DNA of 64,000 bases, taken from positions 248,001 to 312,000 of the forward strand of contig JADGMX010000041.1 of assembly GCA_015234525.1 (NCBI GenBank). The letters are read 5' to 3'. The notes beneath the pieces were generated by a model. That model had not been told where the DNA came from and ran no database searches. It saw nothing but the letters and a program-made list of their open reading frames with translations. Below are positions 34,481 through 43,074 of this stretch, one piece after another. Source of the DNA: Flavobacterium sp. Lineage in GTDB: Bacteria; Bacteroidota; Bacteroidia; Flavobacteriales; Flavobacteriaceae. A program made the position numbers and the translations under genes. Within the stretch, counting starts at the first letter, position 1, and each line of letters starts with the position of its first letter.

Positions 34481-35122
34481 ATGAAATTAAAGAAAATAAA
34501 ACCAGGACTTCAGCAAGCTCTTGAAGAAAACGGACTGACAGAAAGCAACGAACTTCAGCAGGAGACTTTTGCAACGATTAAAAGTGGCGCCGATTGTGTC
34601 ATCATCGCACCCGACGGTAGCGGTAAAACAACCACCATCGTAATTAACGTTATTCAACAACTTGTCAGTGAAGCTGAGGAATCGCCCCGAGCAATTATCT
34701 TTGCAGAAACCAAAGAAAAAGTTCTCGAACTTGAAGCGCTTTTTGAAAAATTTGGCGGCGATACGCCATTACAGGTTTACGGTGTGCATGATCGCGGCGA
34801 TATCGACTACGACAAAAATTACATCTCGACCGGTATCGATGTTTTAATCGGAACGCCAAATAAACTCAACGAAATGTTTTCATCGGCAGGTTATAATGTC
34901 AACCGGCTTAAAATGTTCATCGTCGATGATGCCAATGCGATCCTGAAAGCGCGCCACGATACTAAAATTGCCAGAATTTCTGATGCTATCAGTAAAACTC
35001 AAAGATTAATATTTTCAGACGTTGTTACTGAGCGACTTGAGCTCTTCGCCGACAAAATAATGGAAGAACCAAATTGGTTTGAATTTGATGACGAGGATCA
35101 CGATCAAGTATCGGAAATTTAA
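34481..35122 (+). CDS. Degenerate single-domain DEAD-box helicase-like protein
   Basis: 213 residues from ATG 34481 (the track start at 34466 is a TTG inside the regulator gene). It resembles only the N-terminal RecA-like domain of DEAD-box helicases: Q-motif-like ELQQETFATI, motif I APDGSGKTT, GTPNKL at motif Ib. Motif II is DDAN in place of DEAD, motif III is SDV in place of SAT, and the second helicase domain is missing. Unwinding is unlikely; ATP binding is possible. It is followed by an acidic tail (EFDDEDHDQVSEI). It is probably co-transcribed with the regulator. Confidence 0.85.
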   Translation: MKLKKIKPGLQQALEENGLTESNELQQETFATIKSGADCVIIAPDGSGKTTTIVINVIQQLVSEAEESPRAIIFAETKEKVLELEALFEKFGGDTPLQVYGVHDRGDIDYDKNYISTGIDVLIGTPNKLNEMFSSAGYNVNRLKMFIVDDANAILKARHDTKIARISDAISKTQRLIFSDVVTERLELFADKIMEEPNWFEFDDEDHDQVSEI

Positions 35123-35160
35123 TTTTCGCTCCTTTCTGATTTATCAATTTACCTATACAT

Positions 35161-35221
35161 TACCACAACAATTTAGTAAAAGCTACTACTAAAGCCGCGT
35201 CTTAGCTAAATTGCTGTGGTA
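35161..35221. repeat. Imperfect inverted repeat upstream of the T9SS protein gene
   Basis: TACCACAACAATTTAG (35161-35176) pairs with CTAAATTGCTGTGGTA (35206-35221) with one mismatch in 16, around a 29-base loop. It lacks a downstream U run, so it is not a typical terminator. It could be a small non-autonomous palindromic element or a regulator-binding region. Confidence 0.6.
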
Positions 35222-35300
35222 GTGCTTGTTGTATAGTTTTTATAAAAAATATGCATCGTTTTTTCATGTATTTTTAAAGCAAACAAAAAACTTTAAACTC

Positions 35301-36632
35301 ATGAAAAAAACTACCCAACTAACTTTAGGGTTAACTTTATTGCTAGCCTTTTCGTCGTTTGCTCAGGATCCGGCATTGCCACCCACCGACCCAACGGCTT
35401 CTGCGTCAGATGTAATTTCGCTATTTAGCAACACCTACACAAACGTCTCGGTCGATACCTGGCGAACTGAGTGGTCAATCGGTGATCTCGAGGAAATACA
35501 AATTAACGGTAACGACACCAAAAAGTACACAAATCTCAACTTCGTTGGCATTGAAACCGTTGGTCCAAATATGATCGACGCATCTGAAATGGCAACTTTT
35601 CACGTCGATGTTTATACCCCAAATATGACGTCTGTGCGAATCAAATTAGTTGATTTCGGTGCTGATGGCGCTTTTGGTGGCGATGACGATACGGAACACG
35701 AAATCACCTTTGTGCCTGAAATGGCGGAGTGGAATTCGTTTGATATTCCGCTTTCTGATTTTGTCGGACTTACTTCGCGAAGTAATATTGCCCAGATTAT
35801 CTTTGCCGGAACCCCGGCCGGCGAAGGTACACTGTACATTGATAATGTCTATTTCAGTGCCATTGAAGTGCAATCCGATGTGCCAAGTATCGCTGCGCCA
35901 ACACCAACCCGCGATGCCGAAAACGTGATCTCGCTCTTTAGCAACGCCTATTCAAACGTTGAGGTTGACTCCTGGCGAACTGATTGGTCGGTTGCGACAC
36001 TCGAAGATGTTCAGATTGCCGGCAACGATACAAAACTTTATACATCACTTAGTTTCGTCGGTGTTGAAACAGTTGGGCCAAATATGATCGATGCCGGAAC
36101 AATGGAATATTTTCACGTTGATGTATGGACGCCTAACATGAACCTATTCCGCGTCAAGCTGGTCGATTTTGGCGCTGATGGCGAATTTGCAGGTGGCGAT
36201 GATACCGAGCATGAACTGGTTTTCACGCCAACACCAAACACATGGAACAGCTACGACATCTTGCTATCCGACTTTGTCAATCTGACTTCGCGCTCGAATA
36301 TCGCACAAATCATTTTTTCCGGAACTCCAGCTGGCGCCGGAATCGCCTACATCGACAATGTCTATTTTACCAATCAATCATTGAGTCTTGCCGATATTTC
36401 TAGAAAAGCAATTTCAATTTTTCCGAATCCTTCAAGCAACTACATAACAATTAAATCGGAATCGGCAATCGACACGGTCGAGATCGTCAACATGCTTGGT
36501 CAATCAGTTAAATCTATAAGCGTTGGTCAATCTGAATTTAATATCGATGTTTCAGATTTTGAAACGGGCATTTATCTGATGAATATCAAAAGTAATGGTG
36601 TAATCACTAAAAAGAGATTTGCCAAAAATTAA
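35301..36632 (+). CDS. T9SS-exported protein with two tandem beta-sandwich domains
   Basis: From ATG 35301, 443 residues: signal peptide (MKKTTQLTLGLTLLLAFSSFAQ), two tandem copies of a domain of about 160 residues (SDVISLFSNTYTNVSVDTWRTEWS... and ENVISLFSNAYSNVEVDSWRTDWS...), then a type A T9SS tail (ISIFPNPSSNYITIKS...GIYLMNIKSNGVITKKRF). The domain also occurs beside glycoside-hydrolase modules in Flavobacteria as far as I recall, suggesting carbohydrate binding. Here no catalytic module is present. The track start at 35226 adds an implausible N-terminus before the signal. Confidence 0.88.
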   Translation: MKKTTQLTLGLTLLLAFSSFAQDPALPPTDPTASASDVISLFSNTYTNVSVDTWRTEWSIGDLEEIQINGNDTKKYTNLNFVGIETVGPNMIDASEMATFHVDVYTPNMTSVRIKLVDFGADGAFGGDDDTEHEITFVPEMAEWNSFDIPLSDFVGLTSRSNIAQIIFAGTPAGEGTLYIDNVYFSAIEVQSDVPSIAAPTPTRDAENVISLFSNAYSNVEVDSWRTDWSVATLEDVQIAGNDTKLYTSLSFVGVETVGPNMIDAGTMEYFHVDVWTPNMNLFRVKLVDFGADGEFAGGDDTEHELVFTPTPNTWNSYDILLSDFVNLTSRSNIAQIIFSGTPAGAGIAYIDNVYFTNQSLSLADISRKAISIFPNPSSNYITIKSESAIDTVEIVNMLGQSVKSISVGQSEFNIDVSDFETGIYLMNIKSNGVITKKRFAKN

Positions 36633-36651
36633 GTTTTTCAGGGTTAGTTTG

Positions 36652-36682
36652 AAAAGCACGTTATTAATGACGTGCTTTTTTA
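36652..36682 (+). terminator. Terminator of the T9SS protein gene
   Basis: AAAAGCACGT-TATTAATG-ACGTGCTTTTTT. Confidence 0.88.
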
Positions 36683-36713
36683 TTTTCGATAAATTCTTAA
36701 CCTTCAATTCGCT

Positions 36714-36721
36714 TATCTTTG
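36714..36721 (+). promoter_or_regulatory. Promoter -7 box of the ABC-F gene
   Basis: TATCTTTG, 18 bases before ATG 36740. It overlaps the track start (36719), which is therefore rejected. Confidence 0.65.
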
Positions 36722-36739
36722 CGCCTTCAAAATAGAAGC

Positions 36740-38371
36740 ATGATTACAGTAAATGATATTTCGGTTCAGTTTGGCGGCACAACACTTTTTAGTGACGTTT
36801 CGTTTGCAATCAACGAAAACGACAAAATAGCCTTGATGGGCAAAAACGGCGCGGGAAAATCGACGTTGTTAAAAATTATTGCCGGTGCGAGCAAACCGTC
36901 AACCGGAAATATTTCGGCTCCAAAAGAAGCTGTCATCGCTTACTTGCCACAACATTTATTGACTCAGGACGATGCTACTGTTTTTGAAGAAACATCGAAA
37001 GCTTTCTCGGAAGTCTTTAAGATGAAATCAGAGATTGATGAACTTAACGAGCAGCTTACCATCAGAACCGATTATGAGAGTGATGCATATATGAAACTGA
37101 TCGAACGCGTTTCTGAACTAAGTGAAAAATTCTATTCGATCGAAGAGGTAAATTACGAAGCCGAAGTTGAGAAAGTCTTAAAAGGACTGGGTTTCGAACG
37201 CGAAGATTTTATTCGGCCTACTTCTGAGTTTTCAGGTGGCTGGCGCATGCGAATTGAATTGGCAAAAATTCTCCTGCAAAAACCCGATCTGATTTTGCTT
37301 GATGAGCCAACCAATCACATGGATATCGAAAGTATTCAATGGCTTGAGGAATTTTTAATCAATTCGGCTAAAGCGGTAATGGTAATTTCCCACGACCGCG
37401 CGTTTGTAGATAATATTACAAACAGAACCATCGAGGTAACCATGGGTCGCATATACGACTATAAAGCCAAGTATTCACATTATCTCGAACTTCGAAAAGA
37501 CCGTCGTGCTCATCAACAAAAGGCGTACGAAGAGCAGCAAAAAATGATTGCTGAGAACACCGAATTTATCGAGCGTTTCAAAGGAACGTACTCAAAGACC
37601 CTGCAGGTTCAGTCGCGGGTAAAAATGTTGGAAAAACTTGAAATTGTTGAAGTAGACGAAGTCGATAATTCAGCGTTACGATTAAAATTTCCGCCATCGC
37701 CCCGAAGCGGTCAATATCCGGTTGTGGTCAGCGAAATGTCGAAAAGTTATGGCGATCACGTCGTGTTTAAGAATGCCAATATGGTAATCGAACGCGGTGA
37801 GAAAGTGGCATTTGTCGGTAAGAACGGCGAAGGTAAATCGACTATGATCAAGGCGTTGATGAAAGAAATTGAATTTGAAGGCAAAATTGAAATCGGACAC
37901 AATGTTCAGATCGGATATTTTGCGCAAAATCAGGCATCGTTGCTCGATGAGAATTTGACCGTTTTTGAAACCATCGACTACATTGCCGTAGGTGATATCC
38001 GCTCGAAAATTAAAGATTTACTTGGCGCGTTTATGTTTGGTGGCGATGATACAACCAAGAAAGTCAAAGTTTTGTCGGGTGGTGAAAAGACTCGTTTAGC
38101 GATGATCAAATTACTACTCGAGCCTGTAAATGTGCTGATTCTGGATGAGCCTACCAATCACCTCGACATGAAGACCAAAGACATTATCAAGGATGCGCTT
38201 CGTGATTTTGACGGTACGCTGATACTAGTTTCGCACGATCGGGATTTCCTTGACGGATTGGCCGAAAAAGTCTTTGAATTTGGCAACAAGCGAGTGAAAG
38301 AACATTTTGAAGACATCAAAGGTTTTCTCGAGCTCAAGAAAATGGAAAATCTGCGTGAGATTGAAAAATAG
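36740..38371 (+). CDS. ABC-F family ATPase (ribosome-associated type)
   Basis: 543 residues with two ABC domains and no membrane part. Domain 1: GKNGAGKSTLLKII, FSGGWRMRIELAKIL, LILLDEPTNHMD. Domain 2: GKNGEGKSTMIKAL, LSGGEKTRLAMIKLL, VLILDEPTNHLD. A charged linker (DRRAHQQKAYEEQQKMIAENTEF) lies between them. Such proteins act on the ribosome, in translation control or antibiotic protection. The size and linker suit the housekeeping YbiT/EttA-like groups, not a resistance protein. It is monocistronic. Confidence 0.93.
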   Translation: MITVNDISVQFGGTTLFSDVSFAINENDKIALMGKNGAGKSTLLKIIAGASKPSTGNISAPKEAVIAYLPQHLLTQDDATVFEETSKAFSEVFKMKSEIDELNEQLTIRTDYESDAYMKLIERVSELSEKFYSIEEVNYEAEVEKVLKGLGFEREDFIRPTSEFSGGWRMRIELAKILLQKPDLILLDEPTNHMDIESIQWLEEFLINSAKAVMVISHDRAFVDNITNRTIEVTMGRIYDYKAKYSHYLELRKDRRAHQQKAYEEQQKMIAENTEFIERFKGTYSKTLQVQSRVKMLEKLEIVEVDEVDNSALRLKFPPSPRSGQYPVVVSEMSKSYGDHVVFKNANMVIERGEKVAFVGKNGEGKSTMIKALMKEIEFEGKIEIGHNVQIGYFAQNQASLLDENLTVFETIDYIAVGDIRSKIKDLLGAFMFGGDDTTKKVKVLSGGEKTRLAMIKLLLEPVNVLILDEPTNHLDMKTKDIIKDALRDFDGTLILVSHDRDFLDGLAEKVFEFGNKRVKEHFEDIKGFLELKKMENLREIEK

Positions 38372-38372
38372 A

Positions 38373-39203
38373 TCAATCGTCGAGATCGATTTTATAAATA
38401 GCTGATTCCAGAATGTCGCTGTCGTTGTCTTCACACAACAGAAAAGTGATCTTGTCGTCGGTGTTTTGATAAAACGTGATCCCTTCGAATTTGACCGAAT
38501 CTGAAATTTCTAGAAAACGTTCCACTTTAAAATCGGCGATCGACATCTTTCCGATTGCGCTGCCGGCAACGTCTCCATCTTCATAGGTTGATGGCGTATC
38601 TTCGGCAGATGCCAAGAAATAAAAATGGTCGCCGTGAACTACAGCGTCCGTAAATCCGGATGAAATGCCGTTAATTTTTGGTAAAGTCACCGACTGATAG
38701 GCGATAGGCGAGTCGGTTGCGATTTTACCGTCGATGATAAATATTCCGTTTTCTCCCTTGGCGCCGTTTCCGCGTTGAAACAAATACCATTTTGCATTGT
38801 GGAATGCCGCGCCTTCGATATTAAAGTCTTCGATGTCGATTAAACTAACCGATCGCATTCTATCGTATAATGCGCTGAGGTCGATCTTTTGGACCGCTTT
38901 ATTGGTGAGATTTACCGTATACAAAATTTGACGCGCGTCGGTTGAACCGGATCCAAACAAGTAAATTGAGTTTTGATATTTGACAACTGCTTCAAAATCG
39001 GGTTTAAGCGCTTTGGCGATGTTTTCCGGATTTTCTGAAAGCACAACCGGAATCCGATCGAGAATTCGCGACTCGGTGTGATATTGATAGAGATATCCGG
39101 CATTATCGGAAATGACATACAAAGTCTGATCTGAAAAAATCAGTCCCGAAGCAGAACCGATTCCGACGATTCGAAACCATATTTCCAGTTTAAATTTTTG
39201 CAT
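38373..39203 (-). CDS. Beta-propeller-like protein (resembles DUF6929), function unknown
   Basis: 276 residues without a signal peptide. Repeated beta-rich stretches with short GLIFSDQTLYVISDNAGYLYQYH, SIYLFGSGSTDARQILYTVNL, GAAFHNAKWYLFQRGNGAKGENGIFIIDGK and GITFYQNTDDKITFLLCEDNDSDILESAIYKIDL suggest a six- or seven-bladed propeller. No catalytic motif was recognised. It is convergent with the ABC-F gene (one base between the stops) and R7 lies just upstream of its start. Confidence 0.75.
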   Translation of the reverse strand: MQKFKLEIWFRIVGIGSASGLIFSDQTLYVISDNAGYLYQYHTESRILDRIPVVLSENPENIAKALKPDFEAVVKYQNSIYLFGSGSTDARQILYTVNLTNKAVQKIDLSALYDRMRSVSLIDIEDFNIEGAAFHNAKWYLFQRGNGAKGENGIFIIDGKIATDSPIAYQSVTLPKINGISSGFTDAVVHGDHFYFLASAEDTPSTYEDGDVAGSAIGKMSIADFKVERFLEISDSVKFEGITFYQNTDDKITFLLCEDNDSDILESAIYKIDLDD

Positions 39204-39218
39204 TTTGATTAAATTACC

Positions 39219-39308
39219 GATCAGCCCCTAGCCCCGATTGAAGCGAAAATCCTTTTTATCCCGAAGGGTAAAAATATTGTAGTGAAAAGCGGGAATCAGC
39301 TCCTGATC
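39219..39308 (-). repeat. Dispersed structured element R7 (subtype B)
   Basis: On minus: GATCAGGAGCTGATTCCCGCTTTTCACTACAATATTTTTACCC-TTC-GGGATAAAAAGGATTTTCGCTTCAATCGGGGCTAGGGGCTGATC. The ends GATCAG/CTGATC and the inner CTGATT/AATCGG both pair. It lies between the two minus-strand genes, sense with both. Confidence 0.82.
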
Positions 39309-39380
39309 ATCAATAAAATTAGGCATAAATTTGAAAAGATCGTCGTGCACGAACTGCTGAATTATTTCGGAACAGGCATA

Positions 39381-39406
39381 AAAAAAACCCCAATTAAGGG
39401 GTTTTG
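39381..39406 (-). terminator. Terminator of the beta-barrel protein gene
   Basis: AAAACCCC-TTAATT-GGGGTTTTTTT on minus, six bases after the stop codon. Confidence 0.85.
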
Positions 39407-39411
39407 CATGA

Positions 39412-39951
39412 TTACAATCTGAATCCGTATGCCAATCGGAGTGCGATTTGGCCCATTCCTTCACCACCGTCTTCGGTTGGGAAAGCCGAGTAGTGCTCGT
39501 ATCTCAAGCTAAGGTCGATGTATTTCGTAGCGTAACCGATACCTGGAGAAAGGATTACTGTATTGTCTACGGCTCCGCTATAATCGTTGGTTACCGGGAA
39601 ACCAGCACCAGCTTCAACAAGTCCGTAGAACTGATCTTCCCACCAGAAAAATTTGAAACCAGCCTTAACCGGGATAAATCCGAGGTCTTTAACGTCGTCG
39701 CCGATAAACAAATTTGTGAAACCGGTAGTCAATGTGATCGATGTACGCTTGCTAAAATCGTATTGCGCTCTAACGTCGATACCACCAGCCCAGTCGTATA
39801 AGTCGTCCGGAACGTATCCGGCGTTCAAGCCGAAGCCTAATCTAAAGCCTTGATCGTAATTTGTAGGATCGCCGAACACCGTGTCCTGAGCACTTGCATT
39901 TGTGGTAAAAATGGCAACTACGGCCACTAATAATAATTTGATCGATTTCAT
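39412..39951 (-). CDS. Small outer-membrane beta-barrel protein
   Basis: 179 residues: signal peptide (MKSIKLLLVAVVAIFTTNASAQ) and about eight alternating amphipathic beta strands ending in a terminal aromatic/leucine residue (IALRLAYGFRL). This fits an OmpA/porin-type eight-stranded barrel. No periplasmic domain is present. It has its own promoter box and terminator. It is likely an abundant minor porin or structural barrel; the exact role is unknown. Confidence 0.85.
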   Translation of the reverse strand: MKSIKLLLVAVVAIFTTNASAQDTVFGDPTNYDQGFRLGFGLNAGYVPDDLYDWAGGIDVRAQYDFSKRTSITLTTGFTNLFIGDDVKDLGFIPVKAGFKFFWWEDQFYGLVEAGAGFPVTNDYSGAVDNTVILSPGIGYATKYIDLSLRYEHYSAFPTEDGGEGMGQIALRLAYGFRL

Positions 39952-39978
39952 ATTTGTGATTTGTTGGTTATGTTAAGG

Positions 39979-39986
39979 CAAAGATA
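39979..39986 (-). promoter_or_regulatory. Promoter -7 box of the beta-barrel gene
   Basis: TATCTTTG on minus, 27 bases before the ATG at 39951. Confidence 0.65.
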
Positions 39987-40174
39987 ATGTCCGTTTTTCA
40001 GGCTTCTTTTACATAATTTCTAGTAAATGTTAAAATCGAGTTGTGAAAAATGTAAGATTTTTAGTAAGTTTCGGAAAGCCAATTAGTTGGAGTTGATGTG
40101 GTTTTAGAGAAAATTAAAACTTTTGTGGACATTTTAAATATTTTGCCGAGTGATAACAAACCGGCTTCAAAGCG

Positions 40175-40182
40175 TACCTTTG
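40175..40182 (+). promoter_or_regulatory. Promoter -7 box of the MATE gene
   Basis: TACCTTTG, 14 bases before the GTG start at 40197. It implies a very short leader and rules out an upstream start. Confidence 0.65.
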
Positions 40183-40196
40183 CAAAAAATTAGCAG

Positions 40197-41597
40197 GTGA
40201 ATCTTAAAGTTTACTCGAAAGAGTTTGGTTATAATTTAAAACTCGCATATCCGGTTATCCTGGGAATGCTGGGTCATACGCTTACCGGAATCGTTGATAA
40301 TATAATGGTTGGCCGCATCGGAAGTACCGAACTCGCCGCCGTATCGCTCGGAAATAGTATGATTTTCATCGCAATGTCGATTGGAATTGGATTTTCAACA
40401 TCCATAACTCCGCTAGTTGCTGAAGCCGATGCGCAAGGCGACACGACCCGAATCAGAAGCATCTTTCAGAACGGTATGTTCCTTTGTACGGTTTTGGGTG
40501 CGTTGCTTTTTTTGGTGATTGTAGCTGCGAAACCGCTGATGATTTATTTGCAGCAACCCGAGGAAGTGATTACGCTGGCTTTGCCGTATTTGGATTATGT
40601 GGCATTTTCGCTGATTCCGCTGATCATGTACCAAGGTTACAAGCAATTTGCCGACGGTTTATCGCTGACAAAGTATGCCATGTGGGCGATTGTAATGGCG
40701 AATGTCGTAAATGTGGCGTTGAATTATTTGCTGATTCACGGAATTTGGATTTTTCCTGAAATGGGAATGCTCGGCGCGGGTCTTGGAACGGTAATATCCC
40801 GGATTTTGATGGTGGTATTCATGCATCTGATTTTATTCAACAATCACAAAATAAGAGCGTTCTTTCAGGAATTTCACTTACGTGAGATCAAAAAAGTGAT
40901 GATGGTCAGAATTGCGTCACTCGGTTTCCCATCAGCCATGCAAATGCTTTTTGAAATGGGATTGTTTACTTCCGCGATTTGGTTAAGCGGAAATATCGGG
41001 CCGGAATCGCAGGCAGCAAATCAAATCGCGCTTACACTTGCCACCGTGACCTTTATGTTTGCGATGGGACTAAGCGTTGCGGCAACGATTCGGGTTGGCA
41101 ACCAAAAAGGTCGGGGCGATTTCAAGCAATTGCTGATCGTGGCGCGGTCACTTTTCATTTTGGTATTGCTGATCGAGATATTATTTGCATTTTTATTTAT
41201 CGCGCTTCATCAATTCCTGCCGCAGTTTTTCCTGAATATGGAAAACCCCGAACAGATTCTGACAAATACCGAAGTAATAGCCATTGCGGCAAAGCTACTT
41301 ATTGTCGCCGCGATTTTCCAGATTTCAGACGGAATCCAGGTTGTTGTTCTCGGAGCGCTCCGGGGATTGCAGGACGTTAAAGTGCCGATGTATATCACTT
41401 TTGTAGCTTATTGGATTATCGGATTTCCGATTTCGTTTGTACTCGGACTCTACACAGACCTTAAAGCTGTTGGCGTTTGGATCGGACTTTTGGCCGGACT
41501 TACAGCAGCAGGTTTATTTTTGTATATTCGTTTTGAAAAACTGACACGGCGGTTAATCGTCCAAAAATCCCAATCAGAACCTTATGGAACTTCCTAA
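40197..41597 (+). CDS. MATE family multidrug/toxin efflux transporter
   Basis: A 466-residue membrane protein with about 12 helices. The opening NLKLAYPVILGMLGHTLTGIVDNIMVGRIGSTELAAVSLGNSMIFIAMSIGIGFSTSITPLVAEADAQGD is the MATE/NorM motif. It exports organic cations or drugs in exchange for Na+ or H+. The start codon is GTG at 40197. The last 14 bases overlap the next small acidic gene, so the two are probably one transcript. Confidence 0.94.
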   Translation: MNLKVYSKEFGYNLKLAYPVILGMLGHTLTGIVDNIMVGRIGSTELAAVSLGNSMIFIAMSIGIGFSTSITPLVAEADAQGDTTRIRSIFQNGMFLCTVLGALLFLVIVAAKPLMIYLQQPEEVITLALPYLDYVAFSLIPLIMYQGYKQFADGLSLTKYAMWAIVMANVVNVALNYLLIHGIWIFPEMGMLGAGLGTVISRILMVVFMHLILFNNHKIRAFFQEFHLREIKKVMMVRIASLGFPSAMQMLFEMGLFTSAIWLSGNIGPESQAANQIALTLATVTFMFAMGLSVAATIRVGNQKGRGDFKQLLIVARSLFILVLLIEILFAFLFIALHQFLPQFFLNMENPEQILTNTEVIAIAAKLLIVAAIFQISDGIQVVVLGALRGLQDVKVPMYITFVAYWIIGFPISFVLGLYTDLKAVGVWIGLLAGLTAAGLFLYIRFEKLTRRLIVQKSQSEPYGTS

Positions 41598-41811
41598 ATT
41601 TTTACTCGGTGACAACACCGATTTCCCTGAAGACATTTTTATCATTCACCTGGATTATCCGCGATTTATCATTAATCTTAAAGATGATGAAGTCGAGTTT
41701 CTGGAAGAAGCCGAAGATCTCGACGAGGCTGAACTCAACGAAGAAATGGAGCAGCTAATCACGCAGGCAAACGAGTTCTACGATCGCGAGGTAAAGCGCT
41801 ACGAAGAATAG
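41584..41811 (+). CDS. Small acidic conserved hypothetical protein
   Basis: 75 residues, strongly acidic (DDEVEFLEEAEDLDEAELNEEMEQL), soluble, with a hydrophobic start (LDYPRFIINL). It overlaps the MATE gene by 14 bases in another frame and abuts the convergent meaB stop. I recall similar short acidic proteins in Flavobacteria but no function. Confidence 0.7.
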   Translation: MELPKFLLGDNTDFPEDIFIIHLDYPRFIINLKDDEVEFLEEAEDLDEAELNEEMEQLITQANEFYDREVKRYEE

Positions 41812-42897
41812 TTATTTCAAGTACGTATCGAGTAATTGTTGCGCGGCGGCAAATGGCGAAATAGTGCCGTTTGTCACCTTCTTTTCCAATTCATCTAAGT
41901 GCCGCGATACGTTAACATCGCCGTAAAAACGCGTTTTTAAATCGTCATTAATGGTTTCCGACAGCCAATAAAGGTTTTGATCGGTTCGCATTTTATCGAA
42001 AAATCCGCTTTCCTTTACATGCGATTCAAATTGTTGTACAAGTTGCCAAACGTCCTCAATTCCATCACCCGTAATCGCGCTGCAAGTGGCAACATTGGGC
42101 GTCCATCCAGAAGTTTTGGCCGGAAATAAGTGAAGTGCTCTGCTAAATTCTGTTTTGGCAAGTCGGGCTTTTTTGACATTGTCGCCATCAGCCTTGTTGA
42201 TCACAATCGCGTCAGCCATTTCCATGATTCCGCGTTTAATTCCCTGTAATTCATCGCCGGCGCCTGCAATTTTTAAGAGCAGAAAAAAATCAACCATGCT
42301 ATGTACCGCCGTCTCTGATTGACCAACACCAACGGTTTCGATAATGACAACATCAAATCCGGCAGCTTCACAAATCGTAATCGTTTCACGGGTTTTTCGC
42401 GCCACACCGCCCAGGGTTTCGCCCGCTGCCGAGGGTCTGATATACGCATTTTCATCTTTAACAAGTTCTTCCATCCGGGTTTTATCTCCCAAAATGCTGC
42501 CTCGCGAAATCGAACTGCTGGGATCTACAGCAAGAACGGCAACTTTTTTACCCAATCCCGTCAGATGTTTTCCGAAAGCCTCGATAAAAGTACTTTTTCC
42601 AACACCGGGAACTCCGGTAATCCCAATTCGGATCGATTTTCCGGCATGTGGCAGACATTCTGAAATGATCTCACCGCCAAGCGAAGCATGAATCGGATTT
42701 GAACTCTCGATTAGCGTTATCGCGCGACTAATAGACGTTATATTTCCTGAAAGAATGCCGTTTACGAGCGATTTCGGATCGTGCTTTTTTTGACGCAATT
42801 CCACTATTCGAGCGGCAGATGCGACACTTATCTGGTCGGGTTTTGCCACGCCGTCCTTTTCACTCAAAGCTGAATTATGATTGTTTTTTGCCTCCAC
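41812..42897 (-). CDS. meaB: Methylmalonyl-CoA mutase-associated GTPase MeaB
   Basis: A 361-residue G3E-type GTPase that guards loading of adenosylcobalamin onto methylmalonyl-CoA mutase. Walker A GITGVPGVGKSTFIEAFG, VDPSSSISRGSILGDKTRM, ETVGVGQSE and the NKAD specificity motif (VINKADGDN) are present. It is separated by about 23 kb from mutAB here, while in many bacteria the genes adjoin. A -7-like TACTTTTA lies just upstream of the ATG. R8 lies between it and the divergent oxidase gene. Confidence 0.96.
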   Translation of the reverse strand: MEAKNNHNSALSEKDGVAKPDQISVASAARIVELRQKKHDPKSLVNGILSGNITSISRAITLIESSNPIHASLGGEIISECLPHAGKSIRIGITGVPGVGKSTFIEAFGKHLTGLGKKVAVLAVDPSSSISRGSILGDKTRMEELVKDENAYIRPSAAGETLGGVARKTRETITICEAAGFDVVIIETVGVGQSETAVHSMVDFFLLLKIAGAGDELQGIKRGIMEMADAIVINKADGDNVKKARLAKTEFSRALHLFPAKTSGWTPNVATCSAITGDGIEDVWQLVQQFESHVKESGFFDKMRTDQNLYWLSETINDDLKTRFYGDVNVSRHLDELEKKVTNGTISPFAAAQQLLDTYLK

Positions 42898-42923
42898 AGT
42901 GTAAAAGTACTTAAAATTTTTAT

Positions 42924-43021
42924 GCAGCTATTCCCGCTGTCCGCTATATCTTTTGGGTCGGCGGTTTTGCTCGCCGCAAAACCGCCGACCCAAAAGGATG
43001 CCACTTCCCATCGGGGCTGGG
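42924..43021 (+). repeat. Dispersed structured element R8 with 21-bp perfect hairpin
   Basis: Core GCAGCTATTCCCGCTGTCCGCTATAT, then CTTTTGGGTCGGCGGTTTTGC (42950-42970), loop TCGCC, and its exact reverse complement (42976-42996). GGATGCCACTTCCCATCGGGGCTGGG follows. This is the strongest hairpin of the family. It lies between the divergent meaB and oxidase genes. Confidence 0.85.
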
Positions 43022-43074
43022 ACTGGTTGGTTCAACTGAAATATATAGTACTTTTACAGCATAATTTTACGAAG

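Noticed and set aside
39228-39467. 79-residue minus ORF
   Set aside because: Spans R7, a terminator and the end of the beta-barrel gene in another frame.
42877-43074. N-terminal extension of the GlcD-like oxidase in the ORF track
   Set aside because: Reads through element R8 and the meaB promoter; the conserved protein starts at 43075.
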